Shown here: piece by piece, positions 17,527 through 28,345 of the stretch | Layout of the letters: every line of letters starts with the position of its first letter | Position numbering within the stretch: position 1 is the first letter of the stretch | Assembly (NCBI GenBank): GCA_900314255.1 | Contig: OMUP01000034.1 | Location: 1 to 36,680 of the forward strand | Length of the DNA: 36,680 nt | Reading direction: 5' to 3' | From: an uncultured Lachnospiraceae bacterium | GTDB lineage: Bacteria > Bacillota > Clostridia > Lachnospirales > Lachnospiraceae | Made by a program: the position numbers and the translations under genes | Notes under the pieces: generated by a model | Told to the model about the DNA's origin: nothing | Databases searched by the model: none | The model's input: only the letters and a program-made list of their open reading frames with translations

Positions 17527-18399
17527 TTACCAGCTCATGACTTCATAGCCGTTGTCAGTTACGTGGACCATGATCTCCCACTGGGCGGAGTCGCTGCCGT
17601 CGTCTGTGTAGATGGTCCAGTCGTTTTTGTCGTCGACGTAGATTTCGGACGAGCCTTCATTTACCATCGGCTCGATGGTGAATACCATGCCCGGCGCCAT
17701 GACCATGCCAGTACCTTTGCGGATGACGTAGCTGACGAACGGATCCTCGTGGAACTGCAGGCCGATGCCGTGGCCGCCGACCTGGCGCACGACGCTGTAG
17801 CCGTTTTCTTTGGCGTGGTCGTTGATGGCCTGCGCCACGTCGCCGAGGTAGCCCCAGGGTTTTACCTGCTTCAGGCCGAGTTCGACGCACTCTTTGGTGA
17901 CCTGAACGAGTTTTCTGCGGCTTTCGGAGACGTCACCGATCATATACATGCGGGAGCTGTCGCTGAAGTAGCCGTTCAGAATGGTGGAGCAGTCGACGTT
18001 GATGATGTCGCCGTCCTCTACGATGACGTCAGCGCTCGGGATGCCGTGGCATACCTGATCGTTGATGGATGTGCAGACGCTTTTCGGGAAGCCTTCGTAG
18101 TTCAGCGGGGCCGGGATGCCGCCCATGCGGGTCGTCTCCTGGTAGACCATCTCGTCGATTTCCTCGGTCGTGATGCCCGGATGGATGTGCTCGCCGACGT
18201 AGTCCAGCACAGCGACGTTGATCTTTGCGGACTCGCGCATGCCCTGCAGCTGCTCCTCGTTCTTGATAATCCCGTGCGGCGGCACGATGTTGAATTTCTT
18301 GCGGTAGATTTCAATCTTCTTGTCCCACTCTGCGTGGCACTGCCCGTACATCTTTCCGCTGCCGCACCAGCACGGCTCATCTCTGCGTAACTTTCTCAA
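17527..18399 (-). CDS. map: Methionine aminopeptidase with N-terminal SEC-C zinc motif
   Basis: 290 residues. Removes the initiator methionine from new proteins. An N-terminal SEC-C zinc-binding motif, CWCGSGKMYGQCH, at about 10-22 is followed by a type I M24A catalytic domain. Metal ligands are visible in order: Asp in INVDCS, Asp in GYFSDSS, His in GGHGIGLQFHE, Glu in FTIEPMV and Glu in AQWEIMV. The start is TTG at 18399; it is the only one that keeps the whole SEC-C motif, with AAGAGG upstream. SEC-C fusion to MAP is known in Clostridia and is thought to help ribosome contact. It follows ppaC after 33 bases and probably shares its transcript. Confidence 0.95.
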   Translation of the reverse strand: MRKLRRDEPCWCGSGKMYGQCHAEWDKKIEIYRKKFNIVPPHGIIKNEEQLQGMRESAKINVAVLDYVGEHIHPGITTEEIDEMVYQETTRMGGIPAPLNYEGFPKSVCTSINDQVCHGIPSADVIVEDGDIINVDCSTILNGYFSDSSRMYMIGDVSESRRKLVQVTKECVELGLKQVKPWGYLGDVAQAINDHAKENGYSVVRQVGGHGIGLQFHEDPFVSYVIRKGTGMVMAPGMVFTIEPMVNEGSSEIYVDDKNDWTIYTDDGSDSAQWEIMVHVTDNGYEVMSW

Positions 18400-18432
18400 A
18401 ACCTTTCAACCTCTTTTCTGTCTGTACACTTC

Positions 18433-20079
18433 TTATTTCTCGGTCAGTGTCTCGATCAGCGGAGGCACCAGCTGTTTTTTGCGGGACACAACGCCCTTCA
18501 GGTACACGCCCGGGCCGTCTGCCTCGACGCCGAACGTATTCACAAGCGCCTCCACGGCGCCCTTTCCGGCCCCGAGTACAATGGAGGACTCGCTCAGAAT
18601 ATCCGTCAGCATGAAGAACATCATGCCGAGGCCTTCCCGGCTGACGGCTTCCTGCATGTACTCAGCCATGCGGTTTTCGATCGACGCGAGCTCTTCGGAA
18701 CTCATGCTCGTCACCTGACCTACGCCGAAGCGGACCTTGCCCGCCTCAAACGTCTTGTAATCCTGATGCAGCAGTTCTTCAGCCGGCTTGTTCTTCAGGT
18801 TGCCGGCTGCCGCGAACATCTTCGCTGCGTATTCCTGCAGGTTGATGCCTGCTTTCTCTGCAAGCTTCTCGCAGGTCGCCTTGTCCAGTGCCGTGCAGGT
18901 CGGCGAGCGGAACAGCAGTGTGTCGGAGATAATGGCCGAGCACAGAAGCGCCGCTGTCTCCTTGTCGATTTTGACCTGCTTTTCCCGGTATATTTCCGCA
19001 ACGATCGTGCAGGTGCACCCGAGCGGCTCGCCGCGGAAATACAGCGGTCCCATCGTCTGCAGAGAACCGAGACGGTGATGGTCGATGATCTCCAGGATAT
19101 CGGCTGTCTTGACACCGGCAACCGCCTGGCTTTCCTCGTTGTGGTCCATCAGGATTACCTGCTTGCGGCCAGCGCCGAGCAGGTTCCGGCGGGAAATCAT
19201 GCCGACATAATTGCCGTCCGAATCCTCGATCGGGAAGTCGCGGTAGCGCTTTGTCGCCATCGTGTCATGGATATCTTCCAGATAGGACTCCATTGTGAAG
19301 CAGGTGAGCTTTTCGCGTTCGCGCATGAAGAAGCTGACCGGCATGCTCTGATCGATCATCCGGGCCACCATGTACGTGTCATACGGCGTCACAATGATCA
19401 GCGTATTGCTGGCCTCGGCGAGCTTGATGATGGACTTGGCCACCTCTTCGCCCTCGCAGACGATCAGGCAGGCCGCGCCGGTCGCGATGGCTGAGATCTG
19501 GGATTCATAGCGGTTGCCCAGAATAACGACGTCGCCTTCTTCGATGTACGTTTCCATGAGTTCCGGATTGGCCGCGGAGATGACAACCTTGCCGGTGACT
19601 TCTCTGTCTGCGTCGCCCGTCACAACATGGCCGTTTAACGTCTCGACAATGCTGGTATAGCGGGTCTTCGAGCGCGCCAGGATTTCATTGTCATAAATTT
19701 CAAAGGAAGATCTGGCAATATCACCGATGGTCACAAGTCCGGCCACCTTGCTGCCGTCCGTGATCGGAAGCGTGAAGATGTTTGCTTCCTTCATCTTCCG
19801 GTAGCCCTCCCGCACGGAAAGCGTGCTCTCCACGCCTTTGGTGTGGCGGATCTCGATATCCTTCACCTGCGGCCGGACGTCCGTGACATATTTCGGCGGC
19901 TCGACCCCGAGGGTCTTCAGCACGAACCGGGTCTCGTCGTTCAAGTGACCGCAGCGCGCGGGGATGTAGCGGTCCGTATTCTCCGCCTTGTTTTTCAGTC
20001 TGGCATAGCAGATCGCGGAGCACACGGAATCCGTGTCCGGATTCTTGTGCCCGATGACAATCACATGTTTCTCACTCAT
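18433..20079 (-). CDS. ppaC: Manganese-dependent family II inorganic pyrophosphatase with CBS domains
   Basis: 548 residues. Hydrolyses pyrophosphate to phosphate, pulling biosynthetic reactions forward. The N-terminal DHH part carries HKNPDTD (His11, Asp15, Asp17) as metal ligands, and a DHN and a DHH motif follow in the later part of the same domain. Inserted between, at about residues 65-310, are two CBS domains flanking a DRTGG-like region. This is the nucleotide-regulated clostridial architecture, in which AMP or ADP inhibits and diadenosine polyphosphates activate. A plain enzyme has about 310 residues. The ATG at 20079 has GGAGGAAAGG upstream. Confidence 0.95.
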   Translation of the reverse strand: MSEKHVIVIGHKNPDTDSVCSAICYARLKNKAENTDRYIPARCGHLNDETRFVLKTLGVEPPKYVTDVRPQVKDIEIRHTKGVESTLSVREGYRKMKEANIFTLPITDGSKVAGLVTIGDIARSSFEIYDNEILARSKTRYTSIVETLNGHVVTGDADREVTGKVVISAANPELMETYIEEGDVVILGNRYESQISAIATGAACLIVCEGEEVAKSIIKLAEASNTLIIVTPYDTYMVARMIDQSMPVSFFMREREKLTCFTMESYLEDIHDTMATKRYRDFPIEDSDGNYVGMISRRNLLGAGRKQVILMDHNEESQAVAGVKTADILEIIDHHRLGSLQTMGPLYFRGEPLGCTCTIVAEIYREKQVKIDKETAALLCSAIISDTLLFRSPTCTALDKATCEKLAEKAGINLQEYAAKMFAAAGNLKNKPAEELLHQDYKTFEAGKVRFGVGQVTSMSSEELASIENRMAEYMQEAVSREGLGMMFFMLTDILSESSIVLGAGKGAVEALVNTFGVEADGPGVYLKGVVSRKKQLVPPLIETLTEK

Positions 20080-20173
20080 ACCTTTCCTCCGCCTGTTACC
20101 GGATGATGACTGACAGCGCCCGAAATCCACGCCGCTTCCGGCGCCGGTACGCTGCAGCTAATCATGATTCCCT

Positions 20174-20203
20174 ATAATAGCACTCAGAGAGCAGAAGGTG
20201 CAA
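20174..20203 (-). promoter_or_regulatory. Promoter of ppaC-map
   Basis: Minus strand: TTGCAC, 18-base spacer, TATTAT with an upstream TGC extension. The predicted 5' leader is about 90 bases and GC-rich. It lies between the MATE gene stop and ppaC, so ppaC-map can be transcribed on its own. Confidence 0.6.
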
Positions 20204-20221
20204 TTCTTATCAGGAATGCTG

Positions 20222-21589
20222 TCAACTTTTGGCTTCTTCATAAGAAAGTCTGCTCTTCCTGAGCCTGCGGTAGAAAATCAGACTCAGGATCAGCGAAACG
20301 CCTTCCGCCACCGGAAACGCAAACCAGACGAGGTTGACATTTCCCATAAGAGAAAGCAGATACGCTGCCGGGAGAATGACAACCAGCTGGCGAACGACGG
20401 TGATGATCAGACTGTGGAACGGATTGCCGACCGCCTGGAACACGGTCGAGCACACGATGCCGATGCCGGCCATCGGAAAACTGATCGCGATGACCCTAAG
20501 CGTCACCTCGCCGATTTTCTCCACCTCCGGCGTGGCGTGAAAGAGCCCCAGCAGCGTGTCCGGAATCGTTTCAAATACCAGCAGCCCGAGCAGCATGTAC
20601 GCGACGGCCAGAATCATCCCCATCCGGATCGTCTGCCGGATGCGGTCCGGCCTTCCCGCCCCGCGGTTGTAGCTTAAAATCGGCACCAGACCGCTGTTCA
20701 GTCCGAATACCGGCATGAACACGAAGCTGTTCAGCTTGAAGTAAATGCCATACGCCGTGATGGCGTCCTCCGAAAAGTTCTTGAGAATCAGGTTGATCCC
20801 GAACGTGAGCACGGAGGTTATCGATGACATCAGGATCGAAGGAACGCCGATCTGATAGATCTTCCCCACCTCCTCGATGTCAGGATGAAAGACGCCGCAC
20901 AGGCGGATCCGGATGAAGCGGCGGTTGACGGTTGCGTTCAGAATCAGCGCAAAAACGGCGGCGGCGATCTGTCCGATGACCGTAGCGATGGCAGCGCCCT
21001 TGACCCCCATTTCCGGAATGCCGGAAAATCCGAAAATAAAGACCGGATCCAGCACAATGTTGATGATGGCACCCGTGGCCTGCGTGATCATCGAATAAAG
21101 GGAAAGTCCTGTCGCCTGCAGAAGCCTCTCGCACATGATCTCCAGAAAGCAGCCGAACGAAAACAGCATAACCACCGACAGGTAGTCGCTGCCGTACTGC
21201 CGGACCTCCGGAATGGCCGTCTGGATAACGTAAAACGGTCGGATAATGACAAATGACAAAACAGCAAACACAGTATATGTGATCACCGCCAGAAACAGCC
21301 CGGTTTCTGCCGTCCGGTCAGCATTTTCCTGCTTTCCTTCTCCCAGATGTCTTGAAAGCAGTGAATTCACGCCGACGCCGGTCCCTACCGCGAAGGCGAT
21401 GATCAGGTTCTGAATCGGAAACGCGATGGAAACCGCCTCCAGAGCGTCCGTGTTGTAATGACCGACATAGACGCTGTCCACGATGTTGTACAGCGCCTGA
21501 ATAAGCATGGAGATAACAATCGGCATCGCCATCTCAAACGTAAGTCTCGGGATCGGAAGCGTGCCGAGTTTGTTTTCCTGTTGTGTCAT
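20222..21589 (-). CDS. MATE-family multidrug/metabolite exporter
   Basis: 455-residue membrane protein with about twelve segments and the two-fold MATE pattern: MAMPIVISMLIQALYNIVDS at the start, AVGTGVGVNSLLSRHLGEG, and in the second half FGLNSGLVPILSYNRGAG. These antiporters expel cationic drugs or metabolites using sodium or proton gradients; the substrate is unknown. The ATG at 21589 is preferred. A second ATG at 21625 would overlap the ATPase gene and has its Shine-Dalgarno only three bases away. It lies 29 bases after the P-type ATPase gene, so the two are probably co-transcribed. Confidence 0.93.
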   Translation of the reverse strand: MTQQENKLGTLPIPRLTFEMAMPIVISMLIQALYNIVDSVYVGHYNTDALEAVSIAFPIQNLIIAFAVGTGVGVNSLLSRHLGEGKQENADRTAETGLFLAVITYTVFAVLSFVIIRPFYVIQTAIPEVRQYGSDYLSVVMLFSFGCFLEIMCERLLQATGLSLYSMITQATGAIINIVLDPVFIFGFSGIPEMGVKGAAIATVIGQIAAAVFALILNATVNRRFIRIRLCGVFHPDIEEVGKIYQIGVPSILMSSITSVLTFGINLILKNFSEDAITAYGIYFKLNSFVFMPVFGLNSGLVPILSYNRGAGRPDRIRQTIRMGMILAVAYMLLGLLVFETIPDTLLGLFHATPEVEKIGEVTLRVIAISFPMAGIGIVCSTVFQAVGNPFHSLIITVVRQLVVILPAAYLLSLMGNVNLVWFAFPVAEGVSLILSLIFYRRLRKSRLSYEEAKS

Positions 21590-21618
21590 GCAAAGATTTT
21601 CCCCCTTAGTTTGTTCAT

Positions 21619-24024
21619 TTACCATCCGCTCCTGCGGTGGAGTTTCCGGTACCACTTCGACATCCTGTACTCTCTTTCGCCGAAGTACCGGCGGATGCGG
21701 TCGATCAGCACCGACAGTCCGAAGAACAGCGCACCGCTCGCGGCACAGGTCGGGAACAGCAGCAGGATCTCGCGCGTGGAGATCATCGTCATGGAGAACA
21801 CCGACGGGAACAGGATGATCGCCCCGATGGCGGCCGCGACGGAAAGCACGATGACAATGACGCGGAAGATGTCAAAAGGCCGGCACACGCGGATGAGCAC
21901 GCACACGCCCACAAACAGCATGACGATGACCGTCATGACGGACTGGCTCTCCAGCGGAATTTTTGCCGCTGCCCCGAACAGCGTCATACATGCCACTGCC
22001 GTGAAATCCGTCAGGCCTCCGGGCAGAGCGTTCAAAATTGCGGTCGACAGGAATTTGCCGCGGATCAGCTTGTTTTCCGGCTGCATCGCAAGCAGGAACG
22101 CCGGCATCCCGATGGTAAATGCAGAAATCAGCGAAATCTGCGCGGCCCGCAGCGGGTACGTCAGCGCAAAGGCCAGCGTCAGCACGCACATGAGAATCGA
22201 GAAGATGTTCTTCACAAGGAACAGCGACGCGGAGCGCTGAATGTTGTTGACGACCTGGCGGCCCTGCAGAACGACCTCCGGCATGCACGAGAAGTCCGAA
22301 TCCAGCAGCACGATCTGCGCACAGTTGGCTGCCGCCTCGCTTCCCGACGCCATGGCCACGGAGCAGTCTGCCTCTTTGAGCGCCAGCACGTCGTTGACGC
22401 CGTCGCCGGTCATGGCCACCACGCGTTTGTCGGCCTTGAGCGCCGCGATAAGCTTTTTCTTCTGCTCCGGCTGAACCCGCCCGAAGACAGTGTAGCGGGA
22501 GACGCCGGCGCGGTAGTCGCCCCAGGTCTTCAGCTCGCCGGCGTCGATGTACCGGTCGGCATCCCTGATGCCGGCCATCTTCGCGACGGCTGAGACGGTG
22601 ACGGGGTTATCGCCGGAGATGACTTTGACGGTCACCCCCTGCTCCTGGAAATACCGGAATGTCTCCGGTGCCTGCTCGCGGATTGCATTGCCCAGGAAAA
22701 TGAACGCCTCCGGTATGACCGGAACCGTGAGCGGCTTTCCATTGATGCGCTGCCCGTCCGGGAGTCTTCCGAAGGCAAGAACACGGTAGCCCTGCTCAGC
22801 CCCCTCTTCGATCACATTGCGGTAGCGGTCATACTCCGAGAGAAGAAGCCTCTCCGGCGCGCCGATGAGATAATCAGCCGTCTCAAATGAAACGCCGGAA
22901 AACTTGAGCTCGGACGTGAACGGATAGACTTTGCGCGGCGGCTGGGCGGCCGCGGCGGCTTTTTCCTGCTTGTGTTCGATGTAGGACTTGAGTGTGGCCA
23001 TCGTCAGGTTGTCACTGCTCATGGCCTCGGTCAGATCGGCAAGATGAGCTAAGACTTCCGCTTTTTCCGCGCCTTCCACGATCTTTACGCCGTGGACTTT
23101 CATCTCATTTTCCGTGATGGTCCCGGTCTTGTCGACGCAAAGAGTGTCAACCCGCGCAAGGGTCTCGACGCTTGCCATGCGGTGCACGATGACGTGCTGA
23201 TGGGCCAGAAGCGCCACAGCCATGGCCAGGCGCACGCTGGTGAGCAGATAGAGGCCTTCCGGGATCATTCCGATCACGGCGGCGACCATCGCGACAACCG
23301 ACTGATAGACGGTCATGCCAAGGAACATAATGTCCTGCACCATCATGCCGATGCCAAGCGGTACGATGATGATGCCGATCACATGCAGAAGTCTCGAGAG
23401 AGACCGCATCATCTCCGTCTGCTGCTGCCCCTCGGCCTTCTTTGCCTCGGCCGTCAGATGCGAGACATAGGAATCCTGCCCGACGGCCGTGAGCGTCGCG
23501 TCGCAGCTTCCGGACACGATGAAGCTGCCGGACAGCAGCCGGTCGCCGGGGCCCTTTACGATCTCGTCGGCCTCTCCGGTCACAAGCGCCTCATTCACGC
23601 GCACACTGCCCTCCTGCACCGTGGCGTCGGCCCCGATCTGCTTTCCGGAGCGGTAGTGCACCAGGTCCCCGAGGACAAGCTCTTCCGTCGGAATCTCCGT
23701 GAGCACGCCGTCCCGGTACACCTCCGTTTTCGGCGCATTCAGCACCGACAGCTTGTCCAGGACCGACTTCGAGTACAGCTCCTGCCCGATCCCGATCAGC
23801 GTATTGGCGACAATGATGATGAGAAATGTCATGTCCCGGTAGGCGCCGACGACAAAGAGCATGGCGCCGAGCACCAGGAACAGGAAGTTGAAGTACGTGA
23901 AGATATTTTCTCTCAGAATCTGTCCGACAGTCTTTGAGGATTCATGTACCTGAACGTTTGATTTTCCTTCTTGCGTGAGTCTTTCCGCCTCTGATGAAGT
24001 CAGTCCCCTGCCTGCTGTGTTCAA
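21619..24024 (-). CDS. P-type cation-transporting ATPase (CtpE/Ca2+-ATPase-like)
   Basis: 801 residues. Actuator domain with TGE around 149-151, fourth membrane segment with IGMIPEGL (255-258), phosphorylated Asp298 in CVDKTGTIT, and the hinge MTGDGVNDVLALKEAD. The PEGL motif is that of calcium-type and CtpE-like pumps rather than of heavy-metal pumps, which have CPC or similar; no N-terminal metal-binding domain is present. Calcium is therefore the best guess but is not proven. The start is TTG at 24024, with AAAGGA eleven bases upstream and no ATG in frame nearby. It leads the ATPase-MATE pair. Confidence 0.92.
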   Translation of the reverse strand: MNTAGRGLTSSEAERLTQEGKSNVQVHESSKTVGQILRENIFTYFNFLFLVLGAMLFVVGAYRDMTFLIIIVANTLIGIGQELYSKSVLDKLSVLNAPKTEVYRDGVLTEIPTEELVLGDLVHYRSGKQIGADATVQEGSVRVNEALVTGEADEIVKGPGDRLLSGSFIVSGSCDATLTAVGQDSYVSHLTAEAKKAEGQQQTEMMRSLSRLLHVIGIIIVPLGIGMMVQDIMFLGMTVYQSVVAMVAAVIGMIPEGLYLLTSVRLAMAVALLAHQHVIVHRMASVETLARVDTLCVDKTGTITENEMKVHGVKIVEGAEKAEVLAHLADLTEAMSSDNLTMATLKSYIEHKQEKAAAAAQPPRKVYPFTSELKFSGVSFETADYLIGAPERLLLSEYDRYRNVIEEGAEQGYRVLAFGRLPDGQRINGKPLTVPVIPEAFIFLGNAIREQAPETFRYFQEQGVTVKVISGDNPVTVSAVAKMAGIRDADRYIDAGELKTWGDYRAGVSRYTVFGRVQPEQKKKLIAALKADKRVVAMTGDGVNDVLALKEADCSVAMASGSEAAANCAQIVLLDSDFSCMPEVVLQGRQVVNNIQRSASLFLVKNIFSILMCVLTLAFALTYPLRAAQISLISAFTIGMPAFLLAMQPENKLIRGKFLSTAILNALPGGLTDFTAVACMTLFGAAAKIPLESQSVMTVIVMLFVGVCVLIRVCRPFDIFRVIVIVLSVAAAIGAIILFPSVFSMTMISTREILLLFPTCAASGALFFGLSVLIDRIRRYFGEREYRMSKWYRKLHRRSGW

Positions 24025-24110
24025 ATCCGCACGTTTCCTTTCTGCAGTCTGGTCTGCACCTTCTTTAAGTATCTTTTCCGCTCCGTCAGCAGCACGGTCT
24101 TTCGTAGGTA

Positions 24111-24148
24111 AAAAAAGACTGCCCTGTCAGTGACAGGGCAGTCTTTCC
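24111..24148 (-). terminator. Rho-independent terminator of the cold shock gene
   Basis: Perfect 16-base stem (AAAGACTGCCCTGTCA and its complement) with a single-base loop as drawn, followed on the minus strand by a run of T. It lies about 70 bases after the csp stop and insulates it from the ATPase gene. Confidence 0.93.
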
Positions 24149-24218
24149 ATAATCTTTCGGCTTACAAAAATCTATATCAATACTGATAGAGGTTCAATTG
24201 TATCCTGAATTATGATGA

Positions 24219-24440
24219 TCAGCCTTTTACGACCTTGACATTGACTGCCTGCGGACCCTTCTCGCCCTGCTCAACGTCGAATGTCACTCTCTGGCCTTCG
24301 TCAAGAGACTTGAATCCATCGCTGAGGATGCCGCTGTAATGAACGAATACATCGCCGCCCTTGCCGCTTACAGAGCTGTCATCCGGTGTGATGAAACCAA
24401 AGCCCTTCTGAGCATTGAACCACTTTACTGTGCCTTCCAT
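24219..24440 (-). CDS. Cold shock domain protein (CspA-like RNA chaperone)
   Basis: 73-residue single cold shock domain. It starts [17 protein letters not shown], with RNP1 (KGFGFI) and RNP2 (DVFVHY) both present; these aromatic residues bind single-stranded nucleic acid. A short SSVSGKGG insert sits between the two motifs. The ATG at 24440 has AGGAGG eleven bases upstream. It is a single-gene unit with its own promoter and strong terminator. A long A/T-rich 5' leader of about 45 bases fits post-transcriptional control. Longer in-frame starts would overlap the promoter and are rejected. Confidence 0.97.
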   Translation of the reverse strand: MEGTVKWFNAQKGFGFITPDDSSVSGKGGDVFVHYSGILSDGFKSLDEGQRVTFDVEQGEKGPQAVNVKVVKG

Positions 24441-24489
24441 TAGAAAGTACCTCCTAATTCTCACGGGCAATTTTTTTACCCATAGCAAT

Positions 24490-24518
24490 AAAATACCATA
24501 GGCCTGTAAAGGTGTCAA
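24490..24518 (-). promoter_or_regulatory. Promoter of the cold shock gene
   Basis: Minus strand: TTGACA, 17-base spacer, TATTTT with an upstream TGG. The same -35, spacing and -10 are found at groESL. The transcript start is about 42 bases before the ATG. Confidence 0.8.
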
Positions 24519-24586
24519 TCAGAAATTAAAGGCTCTGTTTTCGGGCCTTCCGCCGGATCCGGCCGCTGATCCGCCTTTCCGGCACC

Positions 24587-26059
24587 TCAGTCCGAAAGTC
24601 CGGCAAATACCGGCTTTAACGCCGGATAAAGTGTCTGAAACTCGCGGTAGCGCTTTTCATACAGAGCGGCGAGCTGCGGATCCGGTTTTTCCTCCGCCTT
24701 CATCGTCACAATCGCCTCAGCCGCTGCCTCGACGCTCTCGTACACGCCGTCCGCGGCCATCGCCAGCATCGCTGCTCCCATGCCCGGCCCCTGCTCGTTC
24801 TCCGGGATCTGGACGGTGATGTTCAGGACATTGGCCATGATCGTGCGCCAGAGCGGGCTCTTTGCGCCGCCGCCGCAGATGGTTGCATTTGCCGGGTGGA
24901 TGCCCAGCGACTTCACAACCTCAAACATATCCCGGAAAGCAAATGCGACGCCTTCCAGAACCGCCTGGGTCATGTCCTCGCGGGTGGTGTCCATCGTGAT
25001 TCCCGTGAAGGTCGCGCGGGCCTTCGGATCATTGAGCGGCGAGCGCTCACCCATCAGGTACGGGAGGAAATACACGTGGTTTTTCCCGAGATTATGAATT
25101 TCCTCCTGCTCACGCCCGTAATCCTGCGTCTTCAGGATGCTGTCCATCCACCACTTGTTGCAGGAAGCGGCCGACAGCATGCAGCCCATCAGGTGGAACT
25201 TCCCATCCGCGTGTGCAAAGGAGTGCAGCGCATTGTTCGGGTCCACACGGAAAGTGTCCGACGAGATGAAGATCGTGCCGGAAGTCCCCAGCGACAGCGT
25301 GCACCGGTCCGGGCCGACAGTCCCTGTTCCGACAGCCGCCGCAGCGTTGTCACCCGCGCCGGCCGCGATGATCACGTCACCGGGCAGCCCCAGCGCATCC
25401 GCAATCTCCTTCTTAAGTGTTCCGACTTTCTCCCAGGACTCGCAGAGCCTCGGCAGCTGCGCATCAGAAATACCGCACAGCCCGCACATCTCCTCGGACC
25501 ATCTCTTGTGCTTCACATCCAGCAGCAGCATGCCCGAAGCGTCAGAATAATCCGTGACAAATGCACCCGAAAGCCGGTACGCCAGATAGTCCTTCGGCAG
25601 CATGATCCTGGCTGTCTTCTCGAAGTTCTCCGGCTCATTATCGCGCACCCACAGGATCTTGGGCGCCGTAAAGCCGGCGAAGGCTATATTGCCCGTATAT
25701 CCGGAGATCACATCGCGCCCGATGGTTTCGTTGAGATATTCCACCTGCCGCTGCGATCTTCCGTCGTTCCAGAGAATCGCCGGGCGGATGACCTGATCAT
25801 CCTTGTCCAGCATGACGAGACCGTGCATCTGGCCGCCGAACGACATGCCGCGCACCTGACTTCTGTCAATGTCTGCGGTCAGCTCTTTCAGGCCGTCCAG
25901 TGTCTTTTCATACCAGTCCTCGGGATTCTGCTCTGACCAGCCGGGGTGCGGAAACGAGAGCGGATATTCACGCGAGACAATTTTGCAGATCGTTCCCTTC
26001 TCATCCATCAGAAGGAGCTTGACGGCAGAGGTCCCCAGATCGATTCCGATGTAATACAT
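24587..26059 (-). CDS. xylB: Xylulokinase (FGGY carbohydrate kinase)
   Basis: 490 residues. Phosphorylates D-xylulose at the 5 position, feeding the pentose phosphate pathway. The N-terminal ATPase motif is IGIDLGTSAVK; MSFGGQMHGLVMLD is the xylulokinase-type substrate loop, and WNDGRS follows. The C-terminal half carries LSLGTSGT, AVLEGVAFAFRD and the ICGGGAKSPLWR adenosine-binding pattern. The ATG at 26059 has GGGAGG five bases upstream. It is the last gene of the run methyltransferase-hslO-aroK-glnS-xylB, 39 bases after glnS. No xylose isomerase is in view, so its inclusion with housekeeping genes is unusual. Confidence 0.93.
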   Translation of the reverse strand: MYYIGIDLGTSAVKLLLMDEKGTICKIVSREYPLSFPHPGWSEQNPEDWYEKTLDGLKELTADIDRSQVRGMSFGGQMHGLVMLDKDDQVIRPAILWNDGRSQRQVEYLNETIGRDVISGYTGNIAFAGFTAPKILWVRDNEPENFEKTARIMLPKDYLAYRLSGAFVTDYSDASGMLLLDVKHKRWSEEMCGLCGISDAQLPRLCESWEKVGTLKKEIADALGLPGDVIIAAGAGDNAAAAVGTGTVGPDRCTLSLGTSGTIFISSDTFRVDPNNALHSFAHADGKFHLMGCMLSAASCNKWWMDSILKTQDYGREQEEIHNLGKNHVYFLPYLMGERSPLNDPKARATFTGITMDTTREDMTQAVLEGVAFAFRDMFEVVKSLGIHPANATICGGGAKSPLWRTIMANVLNITVQIPENEQGPGMGAAMLAMAADGVYESVEAAAEAIVTMKAEEKPDPQLAALYEKRYREFQTLYPALKPVFAGLSD

Positions 26060-26098
26060 ATGTCCTCCCTGAATCAGCGGCAAACTGCACCCGCCGGT

Positions 26099-27769
<1,671 letters not shown>

Positions 27770-27784
27770 AGTTTCCTCCCCGGT

Positions 27785-28324
27785 TTATTGTTCTGAAGTC
27801 TCCGGAACCGGACTCACCAGTCCCTGGTCCTTCAGCAGCCGTACGGTATCATCCACCGCAGTCCGCAGTGTCTTGCCCGTCAGCTGAATTGTGATCTGTG
27901 CATAATGCATGTAAAGATACAGCCGTTCCTCAAAGATCTCCCGGACCGTCTCCTTGCCGTTGCGCACGACGCCCCGCGCGTCCAGATCGCCCAGGCGGTC
28001 CTCCAGTTCCTGTTCCGGCGCATCCAGGTACACGATCGTTCCGATCTGCGCCAGATGCTCCATCGCGTCTTTTCCGTAAACCGCGCTGCCGCCGGTTGCG
28101 ATGATCGTGTGCTCGCACTGAAGAGCGGCAAGCTCATGATTTTCCAGCTCGATGAACCCTTCGTCGCCGCGCTTCATGATCAGCTCCTGCAGAGTTCTTC
28201 CGTATTTGTGCTGGATGACCAGGTCCGTGTCCACAAAATCATATCCCAGCTGCTTGGCCAGCACAACCCCGATTGTGGACTTTCCGACCCCGGGCATTCC
28301 GATCAAAACGATGTTACTTTTCAT
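27785..28324 (-). CDS. Shikimate kinase-family P-loop kinase (AroK-like, divergent substrate site)
   Basis: 179 residues. P-loop GMPGVGKST (9-17), Mg-binding Asp32 and Asp34 in VDTD, and a GERLYLY-like lid arginine near the end place it in the shikimate kinase family. Two shikimate contacts differ: the arginine of the FRxxE motif is Ile58 (FIELE), and the GGG loop reads GGS (78-80). It may therefore be a paralogue with another substrate, although clostridial proteins of this type are often labelled shikimate kinase. No other aro gene is near. The ATG has GGAG upstream; it lies 21 bases after hslO and 15 before glnS. Confidence 0.8.
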   Translation of the reverse strand: MKSNIVLIGMPGVGKSTIGVVLAKQLGYDFVDTDLVIQHKYGRTLQELIMKRGDEGFIELENHELAALQCEHTIIATGGSAVYGKDAMEHLAQIGTIVYLDAPEQELEDRLGDLDARGVVRNGKETVREIFEERLYLYMHYAQITIQLTGKTLRTAVDDTVRLLKDQGLVSPVPETSEQ

Positions 28325-28345
28325 GGGCTTTCTGCTCCTTCATGT

